A DNA stretch of 64,000 nt, from the IMG/VR virus record IMGVR_UViG_3300022602_004810, positions 23,068-87,067 of that record; one strand, written 5' to 3'. Each line of letters opens with the position of its first letter. The first letter of the stretch is position 1. A program made the position numbers and the translations under genes. This document shows, one piece after another, positions 50,653 to 59,484 of this stretch. Below the pieces are notes generated by a model. That model was not told the DNA's origin. It did not search any database and saw nothing but the letters and a program-made list of their open reading frames with translations. The DNA comes from a virus.

Positions 50653-52202
50653 TATAATACCTTGCTGAAATGTAATTGAGCAAGTGATACAAGGAACTTA
50701 TCAAATGGTGCTTCGTGTAGGGGACTCATGTTCAAGTAGATAATTGGCATGATCAATTTAACTTTCTTCCAATCTAGGCCATTTGCATCTACCCAGTCTT
50801 TTAGCACTGACTCATATAGTTTAGCATCATTGACACTAGGAATGTCAAGTGTCGCATAGTCATTAGATTCTTTGTAACCATAATTTTCACTCTTGATGTC
50901 TTTGTAGCTTAACCATAGACCGCCTAGCATTTTTGCCAGGTCATAATATTGGTCACCGTATAGTTCGCCACCAAAGTCAGTACGCCAATCAATGGCAGTA
51001 AACTTACCTGTTTTTGGATCATAAATGGTGTTGTCGAAGTGTAGGTCACCGTGGATATATTTCCAAGATACTTCTGTACATAAGTAACCCCAATCAACTT
51101 GATCTAAATAATGATCAATTGTATCTACTTCAACTCCGTTGACTACACATGCTTCACTCCACGATGGATATTTGGCACGGAACATGTTCACACGTTCTAG
51201 GGTTTTTTCATAGTAGAATTTCTTACAGATATTAAGCTGAACAATATCAGCATTTTCTTCTGGTGGTGCATCTATCCATAGAGTACTTTGACACCAGTCT
51301 AGCATCTTATGGAATAGATCTAAATTGTATTGATCGTAGACAATGTCACCTTCGGCATAGTCATGAATTAGGAACGGGCCGCTACGGCGAACATTACTTG
51401 GCATAGCCTTAGGATTACATAGGGCACGCTGTACACGTTTTTCTGCTGATTTAGGATTTGGCCAAAACTTAATAATTTGATGATTATCACTATAGAATAG
51501 TTCATTTGGTTTAGGGAAACTTACGTCAACTAATTCTGCACTTAGTTCTTCCCACTTACTATAAGTACCAAAGTCTTTCCAACCTCTGACAGTATGTGCT
51601 TTGAGATCTAAGCCTGCAAAGCCTTCTGGAGTTTCTTTTGCGTTGACTGAAAATAAGTTATCTAGGTAGTCGTCATTGTGCGCATACATTAGGCCAATGA
51701 ACGCATCAACAGCGTGCTTACTGGCTACTTTGTTGTATACTTGTGTAATAGCTTCGCCATCACGTTCTACCCAGCAATAGTCTTGACTAATAGTGCTGTC
51801 AACAGGATGTACTCCAATCCAGCTGTGGTCTAGTTTATCTGTAATATCAAAATCAAATAAGGTATCACAGGTAATCCAAAGGAAGCCGCCACGAATATGA
51901 TCAGCACAGGTTTGGATAGTAGTAGCAGGCCCTGTGTTACCTTCTGCGTAATTTTCAATGTCAACAAATACTATGTTCTTTTCCTTGTGTACTTCTGTTA
52001 CATAGTCTTTGATCAACTGTCCCATGTGTCCACAGGCAATAACAAACTTAGTGGTTGTAGCATCAAACTTAGCCATGATATGACTGATTAGGGGTTTATT
52101 GTCATAGGGTACAAGTGCTTTAGGTACCATACGGCTGAATGTGCCCATACGGCGTCCATAGCCTGCGGCTAAGATTAATACTGTTAAATTAGTGTTGGTC
52201 AT
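50652..52202 (-). CDS. Sugar nucleotidyltransferase fused to choline/APH-type kinase
   Basis: A 516-residue two-domain protein. The first ~230 residues are an NTP-transferase (LILAAGYGRRMGTFS, PKALVPYDNKPLISHI, WITCDTLFDFD). The second half is a choline-kinase/aminoglycoside-phosphotransferase fold (YIHGDLHFDNTIYD catalytic loop, TAIDWRTDFGGELYGD metal site). The fusion could activate and phosphorylate one sugar or alcohol in sequence, as in LicC/LicA phosphocholine chemistry. Start at ATG 52202 is preferred, though 52223 or 52229 are possible. Confidence 0.85.
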   Translation of the reverse strand: MTNTNLTVLILAAGYGRRMGTFSRMVPKALVPYDNKPLISHIMAKFDATTTKFVIACGHMGQLIKDYVTEVHKEKNIVFVDIENYAEGNTGPATTIQTCADHIRGGFLWITCDTLFDFDITDKLDHSWIGVHPVDSTISQDYCWVERDGEAITQVYNKVASKHAVDAFIGLMYAHNDDYLDNLFSVNAKETPEGFAGLDLKAHTVRGWKDFGTYSKWEELSAELVDVSFPKPNELFYSDNHQIIKFWPNPKSAEKRVQRALCNPKAMPSNVRRSGPFLIHDYAEGDIVYDQYNLDLFHKMLDWCQSTLWIDAPPEENADIVQLNICKKFYYEKTLERVNMFRAKYPSWSEACVVNGVEVDTIDHYLDQVDWGYLCTEVSWKYIHGDLHFDNTIYDPKTGKFTAIDWRTDFGGELYGDQYYDLAKMLGGLWLSYKDIKSENYGYKESNDYATLDIPSVNDAKLYESVLKDWVDANGLDWKKVKLIMPIIYLNMSPLHEAPFDKFLVSLAQLHFSKVL

Positions 52203-52665
52203 GTTCTGCGTCGATCCTTCCATGTCCACGGTTAGCTGAATCTTCTAAGCGGATCACGTCATCTAGTTGTGTAGTGCTGGCTTCTGTGTAGTGTAAGTCA
52301 TCATAGGCAATCATACGATGTATTGTGCATGGCGGAGTATGGAATACTGCACCCGGTGCTAGTTCCTGTGTGATCAATTGACTTTTAATATGTTCAATAT
52401 CTTCAGGTGTATAACCACCTGCTAGGTAACGTTCACAGTCAAAAGGACGAGGATGGTAAATTAATGCTCCGTTACCTTGATGTAAATGAATACTTTCTGA
52501 TTTAAATTGGTGTACTTGTAGGCTAGTAACAAAACCAGCTTTGAGGACGAGTTCTTTTAGTGCGAATGGGTAAACATCGCTACCCCCTTGTAACCAAGTT
52601 TCTTGACCCCAAGGTTTGTGAACAACATGACATTGTTCAAGTGTTTGAAAATCTACAGTCATCAT
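52189..52665 (-). CDS. Cupin-type sugar isomerase/epimerase-like protein
   Basis: A 158-residue cupin: HKPWGQETWLQGG, LQVHQFKSESIHLHQGNGAL in part, a metal-binding HxH-type region and PPCTIHRMIAYDD. This is the layout of the C-terminal half of mannose-6-phosphate isomerase/GDP-mannose enzymes. It may isomerise a hexose phosphate or act as a sensor. It is the first gene after the sigma70 promoter at 52686-52714 and leads the sugar operon. Confidence 0.75.
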   Translation of the reverse strand: MMTVDFQTLEQCHVVHKPWGQETWLQGGSDVYPFALKELVLKAGFVTSLQVHQFKSESIHLHQGNGALIYHPRPFDCERYLAGGYTPEDIEHIKSQLITQELAPGAVFHTPPCTIHRMIAYDDLHYTEASTTQLDDVIRLEDSANRGHGRIDAEHDQH

Positions 52666-52685
52666 TGACCCCTAATTGATAATAC

Positions 52686-52714
52686 ATTCTACAATATTTA
52701 TCAGGTGGTGTCAA
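52686..52714 (-). promoter_or_regulatory. Sigma70-type promoter for the sugar operon
   Basis: Minus strand TTGACA (52709-52714), 17 bases, TAGAAT (52686-52691), 21 bases before the ATG. A GATAAATA box (52695-52702) lies inside the spacer, so early and late signals may overlap. Confidence 0.75.
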
Positions 52715-52734
52715 TGGTAAAGTTTAATTATGGT

Positions 52735-52872
52735 TTAATCGCAGTCTGAAAATGCCTGTACCAAACGTTGTATACACTCTTTATCTTCTGGTTTACAAAC
52801 AAATGGTTTTTCTTGAGTTTCTTGATAAGGATGTTGCGGAACTACTTGTTCTACTAATAAGTCTTCTGACAT
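52735..52872 (-). CDS. Very small Cys-containing acidic protein
   Basis: A 45-residue protein (MSEDLLVEQVVPQHPYQETQ, then FVCKPEDKECIQRLVQ) with three Cys (C26, C33, C44). It has AAAGGCG before the ATG, and both a sigma70-type promoter and a TATAAATA box upstream. Two cysteines seven residues apart could bind a metal. Function is unknown. Confidence 0.6.
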   Translation of the reverse strand: MSEDLLVEQVVPQHPYQETQEKPFVCKPEDKECIQRLVQAFSDCD

Positions 52873-52927
52873 TTTGTGTCGCCTTTGTATAAAATAAATG
52901 TGCAAAGAATTTTGTCCTTCGCACGAT

Positions 52928-52935
52928 TATTTATA
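52928..52935 (-). promoter_or_regulatory. T4-type late promoter box TATAAATA
   Basis: A perfect TATAAATA on the minus strand, immediately after the -10 box of the sigma70 promoter at 52935-52963, so this small gene may be read both early and late. Confidence 0.55.
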
Positions 52936-52963
52936 CTATACAGCCTTTTTAGCGACTTGTCAA
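52935..52963 (-). promoter_or_regulatory. Sigma70-type promoter
   Basis: Minus strand TTGACA (52958-52963), 17 bases, TATAGT (52935-52940), 62 bases before the ATG at 52872. It overlaps the end of the hydrolase gene. Confidence 0.75.
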
Positions 52964-53470
52964 GACCTGACGGTCAGTGTAGAACACGTGATTACCTATA
53001 CGGGCAATTTTTAGTAGTCGCCAATTTGGATTTACACTGGTATTATGGAAATATAAGGCCTGTGCCATGACATCATTGTCTAAGCGTAGACCATTATACA
53101 TAACTTCGGTGGCTATGGCTAGACTTTCGTTCCATCGATCACTTACATAACGAATACCGGCAGGTGGGTTACATACCCACGCAAACTGACATACTGTTTT
53201 GGTCACAGGTTTGGCCTGTTGAACTACAACTACCTGTGTTTTTTGATTAACTACTCCGCAAACGGTTCCCGGAAAGTTTCCTGTACCAGCACGGTTAATA
53301 GTAACTTGTGCTACTGCTATCATTCCATCGCGGGTTTCTAACCCAGCTTCGTAGTAGATATTTTTGGCCAAGCATAGTAGTTGATTGTCTACCTGTGGTT
53401 GTTTTGCTAGTGCTACATTGCACTGTAGAATTGCCAAGGACATTATTGCCCAGGTAACTAGTATTCTCAT
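52949..53470 (-). CDS. SleB-type cell-wall hydrolase (endolysin candidate)
   Basis: A 173-residue protein with an N-terminal hydrophobic signal (VTWAIMSLAILQCNVALAK) and a Hydrolase_2/SleB core: LCLAKNIYYEAGLETRDG with the catalytic Glu, VAQVTINRAG, FPGTVCGVV, FAWVCNPP and ALYFHNTSV. Family members cut peptidoglycan. Export by the host Sec system and action at the cell wall suggest an endolysin. It lies inside the sugar cluster rather than next to a clear holin. Confidence 0.88.
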   Translation of the reverse strand: MRILVTWAIMSLAILQCNVALAKQPQVDNQLLCLAKNIYYEAGLETRDGMIAVAQVTINRAGTGNFPGTVCGVVNQKTQVVVVQQAKPVTKTVCQFAWVCNPPAGIRYVSDRWNESLAIATEVMYNGLRLDNDVMAQALYFHNTSVNPNWRLLKIARIGNHVFYTDRQVLTSR

Positions 53471-53506
53471 ACTTTTCCTCCTGTTAGTGTTGTCTTGCTC
53501 GTTGAT

Positions 53507-53710
53507 TTATTTTGCTGGTGCTAGACCTGTTGCTTGATTGCGGTCTATAAAAAATTGACAGGGCTTTGGTAATTCTCTAACCATTACTAGATCGTAATCG
53601 TTAAAGTCTGCGTTATTCACCGACATGCTGCTAGTGTGTCTATGGCATGTATCTCGTTTATCGCATGCTCGCCCCGCACAGTAATACTTCTCCTGTGTAG
53701 TTTGTGTCAT
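53507..53710 (-). CDS. Small Cys/His-rich protein
   Basis: A 67-residue protein (YYCAGRACDKRDTCHRH then KPCQFFIDRNQ) with four Cys and several His, suggesting a zinc-binding fold. GGAGGA precedes the ATG. Related small Cys-rich proteins occur in other phages. Function is unknown. Confidence 0.62.
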   Translation of the reverse strand: MTQTTQEKYYCAGRACDKRDTCHRHTSSMSVNNADFNDYDLVMVRELPKPCQFFIDRNQATGLAPAK

Positions 53711-53726
53711 TCTGATTCCTCCGAAC

Positions 53727-53772
53727 GTTAAGTATGTATGCTAGGAATTTCTCCTTTTAGTGCATACTTAAC
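53727..53772 (-). repeat. Inverted repeat upstream of the Cys-rich gene
   Basis: GTTAAGTATG (53727-53736) and CATACTTAAC (53763-53772) are perfect 10-base arms around 26 bases that contain a smaller AGGA/TCCT hairpin. No T run follows, so it is more likely an operator or a 5' RNA hairpin than a terminator. Confidence 0.55.
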
Positions 53773-53791
53773 TGTGAGTTATTTGGGATAA

Positions 53792-54625
53792 CTACTCCAA
53801 GTTTAAAATTCCCGGATTTCGTTGTATAAACGATTGTCTTAACTGATTCCAAACATTAAAAAGATCGTCTCTTCCGTAGTCATTTATGATCATTTTCAGG
53901 TCTGAAAATGCCTGAATCTCAGCAATATATGGTCTATATTTGGCCGGTAATGTCATTGGTGTATGTTCAAATGGTAATACGTCCAATAAATTCAAATCCA
54001 TATATGTACTAACTAATCGTTCATTTAAAAACGGAAACATTGGCAAGGTTTTATTTAGATTGTAGTTACTTAATCCTTCACCAAATACCTTATGTTTAAA
54101 TATAGCATCTTTTTCAGCTATTGTAAAGATCTGACGTGTTAGGGCCATATAACCATCCCAGAATTTTCTGTTAGCTACAAAGTATGTGGCAAATCCCATG
54201 CGTTCTCGGTCTAATAATAGTTCCTTAACATCATAATCTTCAATGCCTGTGCGTGCTAGGAAATCATTGGCAATATCACTTAGTCCAGGATGCCAATGAT
54301 CTCCTTGCTCCCATCCGTTGGCCCATACTGCTTCGTTTAAGATAGCAGGATTAAACAGATAAACATCATGTCCTGGATTAGCATTAACGTAGTCTAACAT
54401 AGTCTGGCCAGAGATGCCCATTTTGTCATGAAACTTCCAACTGACAAATCCCCACTGATCAATGCCTTGATCCACGCACTGTTGATACATTTTATCCCAT
54501 ATCAACCATTCTTGAATAGCCGGATCTGGATTACTTGTATTATCGTAGGGTGTGAATGCTGGATCTAAATGATCACGTTGTTCACTTTTGTAGTAGATTT
54601 GAAAAACTTTCGTGTTTGTTGACAT
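53792..54625 (-). CDS. Glycosyltransferase-like protein
   Basis: A 277-residue protein. QWGFVSWKFHDKMGI, FNPAILNEAVWANG and WDGYMALTRQIF resemble a family of capsule/LPS glycosyltransferase-like proteins seen beside GT2 genes, although no classic D-x-D motif is clear. It overlaps the next GT gene by 44 bases, showing co-expression. The function is inferred from context. Confidence 0.6.
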   Translation of the reverse strand: MSTNTKVFQIYYKSEQRDHLDPAFTPYDNTSNPDPAIQEWLIWDKMYQQCVDQGIDQWGFVSWKFHDKMGISGQTMLDYVNANPGHDVYLFNPAILNEAVWANGWEQGDHWHPGLSDIANDFLARTGIEDYDVKELLLDRERMGFATYFVANRKFWDGYMALTRQIFTIAEKDAIFKHKVFGEGLSNYNLNKTLPMFPFLNERLVSTYMDLNLLDVLPFEHTPMTLPAKYRPYIAEIQAFSDLKMIINDYGRDDLFNVWNQLRQSFIQRNPGILNLE

Positions 54626-55370
54626 AGTATTCTGTTTCTTCCTTTAGGCTTCTTGAACGAGGCATAAATTCTTTTGTTAAACGCCATTCGAGTGTTTCTT
54701 TGTTAGTGATATGATGGAATCCCCAATTGCGTTGACGATCAACCCAGGGTATTTGTGTTTGTACCTGTAGCTTACGAGCCAAGCCACCTTCATCCATTGG
54801 ACACCAACCATAGTAGAATATAACTAGTTCTTTAGTAGTATAACTTTCATAATGACGACCAGGTACAGGATACTGCACATTCATATTGTGTAGACTGCGT
54901 GCTCGACGTTCGCGGAAGTTTTCTGTATATCTGCCGTTGAAAGTATATCCGCCCTCAAAGCTAAAGCCATCTGTCTTTTGTTTGTATAGAGGAATACCAG
55001 GGTCTACTAGGCGCTCTCTATCACAGTCAACATAAAACATAGTAGGCAATAGTAGTTGCTGGTTAGCCACATCATTCATTAGGCTGTAGTCACCTATCAT
55101 TAGCTCTGTTACGTTAAGACAAATGCGCCAACCTTCAATGCCACGCTCAATGTCCATAACTTCATAGTCAATATTGTCTGCCTGGAAGTCAGGATTGCGG
55201 CTAGTTACAATATCCCAAGTTGGGCATAGTTCTTTGACGATTTCTGTACTGCGATCAGTACTATGGTAGTCAATGATAATACCGTGATCAAATATCTGCT
55301 TGTGATGGTTAAGGAACCACGGTAATAGATATTCTTCATTGTAGATATGACAGATAATAGTTTTCTTCAA
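54582..55370 (-). CDS. GT2-like glycosyltransferase, paralog 1 of 3
   Basis: A 262-residue GT-A-type protein. ICHIYNEEYLLPWFLNHH, GIIIDYHSTDRSTEIV and FYVDCDRERL form the NEE-D-H-S-T-D pattern of Glyco_tranf_2_4-like enzymes, which move sugars from nucleotide donors. The start is TTG, overlapping the TGA of the gene upstream. Two paralogs follow upstream. It lacks their closing Q-E-[WF] segment. Confidence 0.78.
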   Translation of the reverse strand: MKKTIICHIYNEEYLLPWFLNHHKQIFDHGIIIDYHSTDRSTEIVKELCPTWDIVTSRNPDFQADNIDYEVMDIERGIEGWRICLNVTELMIGDYSLMNDVANQQLLLPTMFYVDCDRERLVDPGIPLYKQKTDGFSFEGGYTFNGRYTENFRERRARSLHNMNVQYPVPGRHYESYTTKELVIFYYGWCPMDEGGLARKLQVQTQIPWVDRQRNWGFHHITNKETLEWRLTKEFMPRSRSLKEETEYYVNKHESFSNLLQK

Positions 55371-56173
55371 AATTCTTGTCCTGTAATGCGTCTGTTGTGT
55401 TCTAAGATATGTGCAATTTCCTGTCTAAGATCTTTGCTTTTTGGTTGATGGTGATCTCTTTGTAGTCTTAAGTGTAGCTCTGCATCAGAAAAATGCGGAT
55501 TGATTCCACCCTTTTCCGCAGCAATCTGTGTTTTTCTTTTAATGCCTTCTTCTGATGTGCTGTACCATCCATAGTAGAATAAGACTAGATCATCAAAGGA
55601 TTTAGCACGGCCTCCGCCAAAGTGACGGCCAATTTCATATTCTACCGGATAATTGTGTACGCTGCGATTCATCCTGCCCATGATAGTACCATGTGAACTG
55701 CCCCAGTTTTCAAATTCATCATAACCCCAATAACGTTGTTCGTGTAAGGGTATGTCATGTGATAAGGATACTGGCCCTTTACCTGGATCTTCCATGTCAA
55801 CAAATACATAGTTGCCTATTAGGTATTGTGTATGCTCAGGTCTATCATCAAGATGATCTGTGTTGCCATACAAGAATTCAGTGATGTTCAAGGTCATGCG
55901 CCAGCCATCAAGGCCGTGCTCAATTGACATAACTTCTTGATCTATCCAATGCGAATCTAAAAAATCTTGATTGTGTGTATCAACTGAAGCATCGCGAGGA
56001 ACATGTGTACGTATTTCCCATGTAGGGCATAGTTCTTTAATTATTTCAACACTGCGATCAGTGCTATGATAGTCAATCATAATGCCATGATCAAACACGG
56101 CTCTATGATGTTTTAACCACCACGGTAGTAGATATTCTTCGTTATAGAAATGAGAAACAACGGTCTTTTTCAC
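55367..56173 (-). CDS. GT2-like glycosyltransferase, paralog 2 of 3
   Basis: A 268-residue paralog of its neighbours (VVSHFYNEEYLLPWWLKHH, IMIDYHSTDRSVEI, YVFVDMEDPGKG). The start is GTG, directly after the TAG of paralog 3 and in the same frame, with AGGAG six bases before it. The ending ITGQEF matches the CTGQEW of paralog 3, so the two are closest to each other. Confidence 0.78.
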   Translation of the reverse strand: MKKTVVSHFYNEEYLLPWWLKHHRAVFDHGIMIDYHSTDRSVEIIKELCPTWEIRTHVPRDASVDTHNQDFLDSHWIDQEVMSIEHGLDGWRMTLNITEFLYGNTDHLDDRPEHTQYLIGNYVFVDMEDPGKGPVSLSHDIPLHEQRYWGYDEFENWGSSHGTIMGRMNRSVHNYPVEYEIGRHFGGGRAKSFDDLVLFYYGWYSTSEEGIKRKTQIAAEKGGINPHFSDAELHLRLQRDHHQPKSKDLRQEIAHILEHNRRITGQEF

Positions 56174-57337
56174 CTACCACTCCTGCCCTGTACATCTATG
56201 ATGATGTGCTAGTATGCTGGCAATTTGTGGACGTAGGTCAGTGCTTACAGGCTGTTGGTGATGTCTATACATGTTTATATACTCATCTCGTTCGTGTGTA
56301 TGAATTCCAGTCATACCATCGTGAATTCTAGCACGTATCTGTGTTTTTCTTGCTAGTCCACGCTCGCCAATATCTGCCCAACCATAGTAGAATAAGACTA
56401 GATCATCAAAGGTATAGTCTGTTCTTGGATAGTGTCGTCCACCTGTGTACTGCACTGGATGGTTATGTAGACTACGGTTTAAACGACTCCACTCACCTTT
56501 GCCGGGGCCATAAGCAATACCAGGATCTCTATTAGTATCGTAGTCATGGAATCCCCAATAACGTTGTTCGTGTAAGGGGCGATCATATGTTAACTCTGGA
56601 CATTTAGCTGGATCTTCCATATCAACAAACACATAATTTGTGATCATGTACTGTGTTGGGTTTGTAGTATTTGTTAGATGATCGAGATTGCCGTATAACA
56701 TTTCGGTAATGTTCATTGCCATGCGCCAGCCATCTAGGCCACGTTCAATATCCATGATTTCTTCATCAACTGCGTTGCCATTAAAGTGTTCGTTACGACT
56801 AGGAACTATTTCCCAAGTAGGGCAAATCTCACGGATAATATCTCTAGTGCGATCAGTACTAGCATAGTCTACAATAATACCATGATCATAGACATGTTTG
56901 TGATGTTTTAACCACCATGGCAATAAGAACTCTTCGTTGTAACACTGTGCTACCACTGTTCTTTTAGCTCTGCCCTGTGATATGTATGCGTCTGGTATAG
57001 GTTCTGGTATAGGCAGTGCTGGTTCAATTGGTTGTGGTAGACTATCAATGTCTTGTTGAGCTACCCCAAATGTATTTTTTAATTCTATTAATTCGCTATT
57101 TAGATGATCAACTTGATTCATCAAGTCAATGACGCCTTGTGCTTTTCTAACAACATCTTCAAGAGCGGCAATGCGCTGTGCTAGGTCAGTTTGTATGGCT
57201 TTTACTGATTCAAGTGTAGTCTGAGTAGGTTGCGTAGAGTCTATTAGACTAGCATGATCATTTAAATGTTGTGCAAGTGCAGCTAATAGCTCTGCATTAC
57301 GTCTTAGTTCTGCTGGATCTTGTATTGGTGCTGACAT
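56174..57337 (-). CDS. GT2-like glycosyltransferase, paralog 3 of 3, with coiled-coil N-terminus
   Basis: A 387-residue protein. The first ~115 residues form a helical/coiled-coil extension (IAALEDVVRKAQGVIDLMNQ) ending in a Pro-rich linker. The rest is the GT2-like domain (VVAQCYNEEFLLPWWLKHH, IIVDYASTDRTRDI, YVFVDMEDPAKC). The extension may oligomerise or tether the enzyme. Its TATAAATA box at 57362-57369 suggests late expression. It ends in TAG followed at once by paralog 2. Confidence 0.8.
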   Translation of the reverse strand: MSAPIQDPAELRRNAELLAALAQHLNDHASLIDSTQPTQTTLESVKAIQTDLAQRIAALEDVVRKAQGVIDLMNQVDHLNSELIELKNTFGVAQQDIDSLPQPIEPALPIPEPIPDAYISQGRAKRTVVAQCYNEEFLLPWWLKHHKHVYDHGIIVDYASTDRTRDIIREICPTWEIVPSRNEHFNGNAVDEEIMDIERGLDGWRMAMNITEMLYGNLDHLTNTTNPTQYMITNYVFVDMEDPAKCPELTYDRPLHEQRYWGFHDYDTNRDPGIAYGPGKGEWSRLNRSLHNHPVQYTGGRHYPRTDYTFDDLVLFYYGWADIGERGLARKTQIRARIHDGMTGIHTHERDEYINMYRHHQQPVSTDLRPQIASILAHHHRCTGQEW

Positions 57338-57353
57338 TATATACCCTTATATA

Positions 57354-58574
57354 TTATTCAATATTTATAGTAGGGAAATAGCGTACAAATACATCCTCTG
57401 GATTATCACGTCTGGCCTTGATGTTACGTTTAATTTCATCAAAGAAGTTCCAGGCTAACGGAACAAATGCAATAGTTTCATCTTGCAGACTATCTAATGC
57501 ATCAATTGATGTAATAGGTGTGTGCATACCTGGAGTATACAGGCCGTGTTTTAAGGGATTGTCGTCAATGATAAAGTCTAGGTTAAACTTGCCAAAGTTC
57601 AATAAAGTATTACCTTTAGCAGCTGCACCATAACCCACAACTTTAAATCCTAGTGTACGATAAGCTACAATTGCTTGGTCTAGATCTTTAACTACCTGTA
57701 GGCAACGACGTGTGTATTCTTCGTAGGTTGCAGTGTTCTGTAGGCCAAATGCACGTTCTTCAGCAAGCACCTGTTGAACAGTAGTATCATTGCCTGGTAC
57801 TTTGCTAAACATAAACACATAGCTGTTACCATGGATAGGTGTCTTGCGTACATCTAACAAGTGCAGGCCAGCACGACGAGCTAGTTCGTTCATGCTGTTG
57901 ACATTAAAGAAACTAATATGCTCATGATATACAGTGTCAAATTGGTTTTCTTTAACCATATCAGCTTGGCTAGTTTGAATAAACAGTACACTATCATCAC
58001 GCATGATGTCACGACACTGTTCTAAGAACTCCAATGGATAGCTGTTATGTGCTAGAACGTTCTGTGCTGAGATAATATCTACCTTACCTTTGAACAATTC
58101 AACATGTTCCTGTTTAAAGTAATCACATACTACTTCATGTTCTACTGAACTTAGTTTATGTAGGTTCTCAGCTGGGTCTACACCATAGGTCTTCAAACCC
58201 ATGTCCTTGTAGACGTTTAACTGTGTGCCGTCGTTACAGGCAATCTCTAGTACGTTCTCTGGCCTGCGACTGTTACGCTGTTCAAACTCTGAGATATTGT
58301 ATTCAGCAAACCATTTAAAGTACTCTAGTAGAGTACGACTCGTCCCACTTACATACAAATAGTTTTTAAACAACAGGTCTGGATTTACAGCATGACTTAA
58401 CTGTAAGTGACTGCAAGATTTACAACGATTTAAGGCCAATGGGAATGTTGGTTCAACTTCGTTGAGATCTTTAAGATAACTGTTAGCCAGTGGCTGTTCA
58501 TTTAGGTCTAGGGTTAAGGCCAAGTCTGTGCTGCCACAGCATAGGCATTCTTTTAATTCTTTAGCGTCTGTCAT
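57354..58574 (-). CDS. Sugar C-methyltransferase (zinc-binding N-terminus)
   Basis: A 406-residue three-domain protein. The N-terminal zinc site has CLCCGS and RCKSCSHLQ, the Rossmann core has LEIACNDGTQLNVYKDMGLK in part, and the C-terminal domain has VVGYGAAAKGNTLLNF and FIIDDNPLKHG. This is the Methyltransf_13/11/14 layout of NovU/TylC3-type enzymes that C-methylate dTDP-keto-sugars. It pairs with the 4,6-dehydratase encoded at 60233. Confidence 0.88.
   Translation of the reverse strand: MTDAKELKECLCCGSTDLALTLDLNEQPLANSYLKDLNEVEPTFPLALNRCKSCSHLQLSHAVNPDLLFKNYLYVSGTSRTLLEYFKWFAEYNISEFEQRNSRRPENVLEIACNDGTQLNVYKDMGLKTYGVDPAENLHKLSSVEHEVVCDYFKQEHVELFKGKVDIISAQNVLAHNSYPLEFLEQCRDIMRDDSVLFIQTSQADMVKENQFDTVYHEHISFFNVNSMNELARRAGLHLLDVRKTPIHGNSYVFMFSKVPGNDTTVQQVLAEERAFGLQNTATYEEYTRRCLQVVKDLDQAIVAYRTLGFKVVGYGAAAKGNTLLNFGKFNLDFIIDDNPLKHGLYTPGMHTPITSIDALDSLQDETIAFVPLAWNFFDEIKRNIKARRDNPEDVFVRYFPTINIE
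57362..57369 (-). promoter_or_regulatory. T4-type late promoter box TATAAATA
   Basis: A perfect TATAAATA on the minus strand within the last codons of the methyltransferase gene, 24 bases before the ATG at 57337, which has AAGGG upstream. Confidence 0.6.
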
Positions 58575-59484
58575 GTTTTTCCCATTGATATGTCATGTAA
58601 TTATCGCGGCGTTCAATGTGTGACTCCGCGTATCTTTCTTTAAGGCTATTAACTATTGTACTAGGTGTTTCTTGGAATGTAAAGTTAAAGGTTTCTTGGA
58701 ATAAGGTAGTATCAATGCCAAAGTCGTAGGCATTAGCTGTGGTACCTTGATCTTCAATTGGTACATTTAATTGCTCTGATACAGCCTTGGCAATTTCTTC
58801 TACAGTTGTGTTAAAACTTGCTAGATTGTAAATACCAGGCACTGGTTGTTCAATACAAGTAATCATAGCACGGCATAGATCTTCAATACCTAGTAGGGCA
58901 CGACCAATATGTTTATTAGACACTACAATTTTATTACTCTGTAGGGCAGTATGATACATGCTGTTGATCATTACATCAACTCTAAGGTTGGGACTCCAAC
59001 CATTTACTGTGCCAAAGCGTAGCCCAATAATATTACGCCCCTGTGCCATAGCAATCTCTGCTTGTAGATCACCTACGTATTTTGTGATATCATAGTTATT
59101 AACAGGATTAAACTGTACAATCTCTTCTGTGTGATACTTGCCTGGTAAGCTATTACCATACACGCTAGCACTACTAGCATAGATTACCAAGGTCTCTTTA
59201 GGTAATTTACCCAATAGATCAATAAAGTTAGTAATGTTGTTCAACCAAGGTGATTTAATATCGCCGTCACAGGGTCTAACACCTGCATGTGCTGCCAGCA
59301 CAATTACCACTTGATATTTAGATACATCATCCTCTGAGAGATTATGATAGTCTGTTCTACGACTAGTTTCATCGTGGTTATACCAACAGCAATCAACACT
59401 ATCTACATCATATTGCTGAGCAAGTACTTGACGCAGTCTTGATCCTACGTAGCCGTTACCACCAATAACAAGTACATTTTTCAT
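58561..59484 (-). CDS. NAD-dependent sugar epimerase/dehydratase (SDR)
   Basis: A 307-residue extended SDR protein: GGNGYVGSRL (NAD-binding), LAAHAGVRP, YASSASVYG and YDITKYVGDL (Y-x-x-x-K catalytic pair), then GLRFGTVNG. It probably epimerises or dehydrates a nucleotide-linked sugar made by the 4,6-dehydratase. It overlaps the methyltransferase gene by 14 bases and the upstream gene by one. Confidence 0.88.
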   Translation of the reverse strand: MKNVLVIGGNGYVGSRLRQVLAQQYDVDSVDCCWYNHDETSRRTDYHNLSEDDVSKYQVVIVLAAHAGVRPCDGDIKSPWLNNITNFIDLLGKLPKETLVIYASSASVYGNSLPGKYHTEEIVQFNPVNNYDITKYVGDLQAEIAMAQGRNIIGLRFGTVNGWSPNLRVDVMINSMYHTALQSNKIVVSNKHIGRALLGIEDLCRAMITCIEQPVPGIYNLASFNTTVEEIAKAVSEQLNVPIEDQGTTANAYDFGIDTTLFQETFNFTFQETPSTIVNSLKERYAESHIERRDNYMTYQWEKHDRR

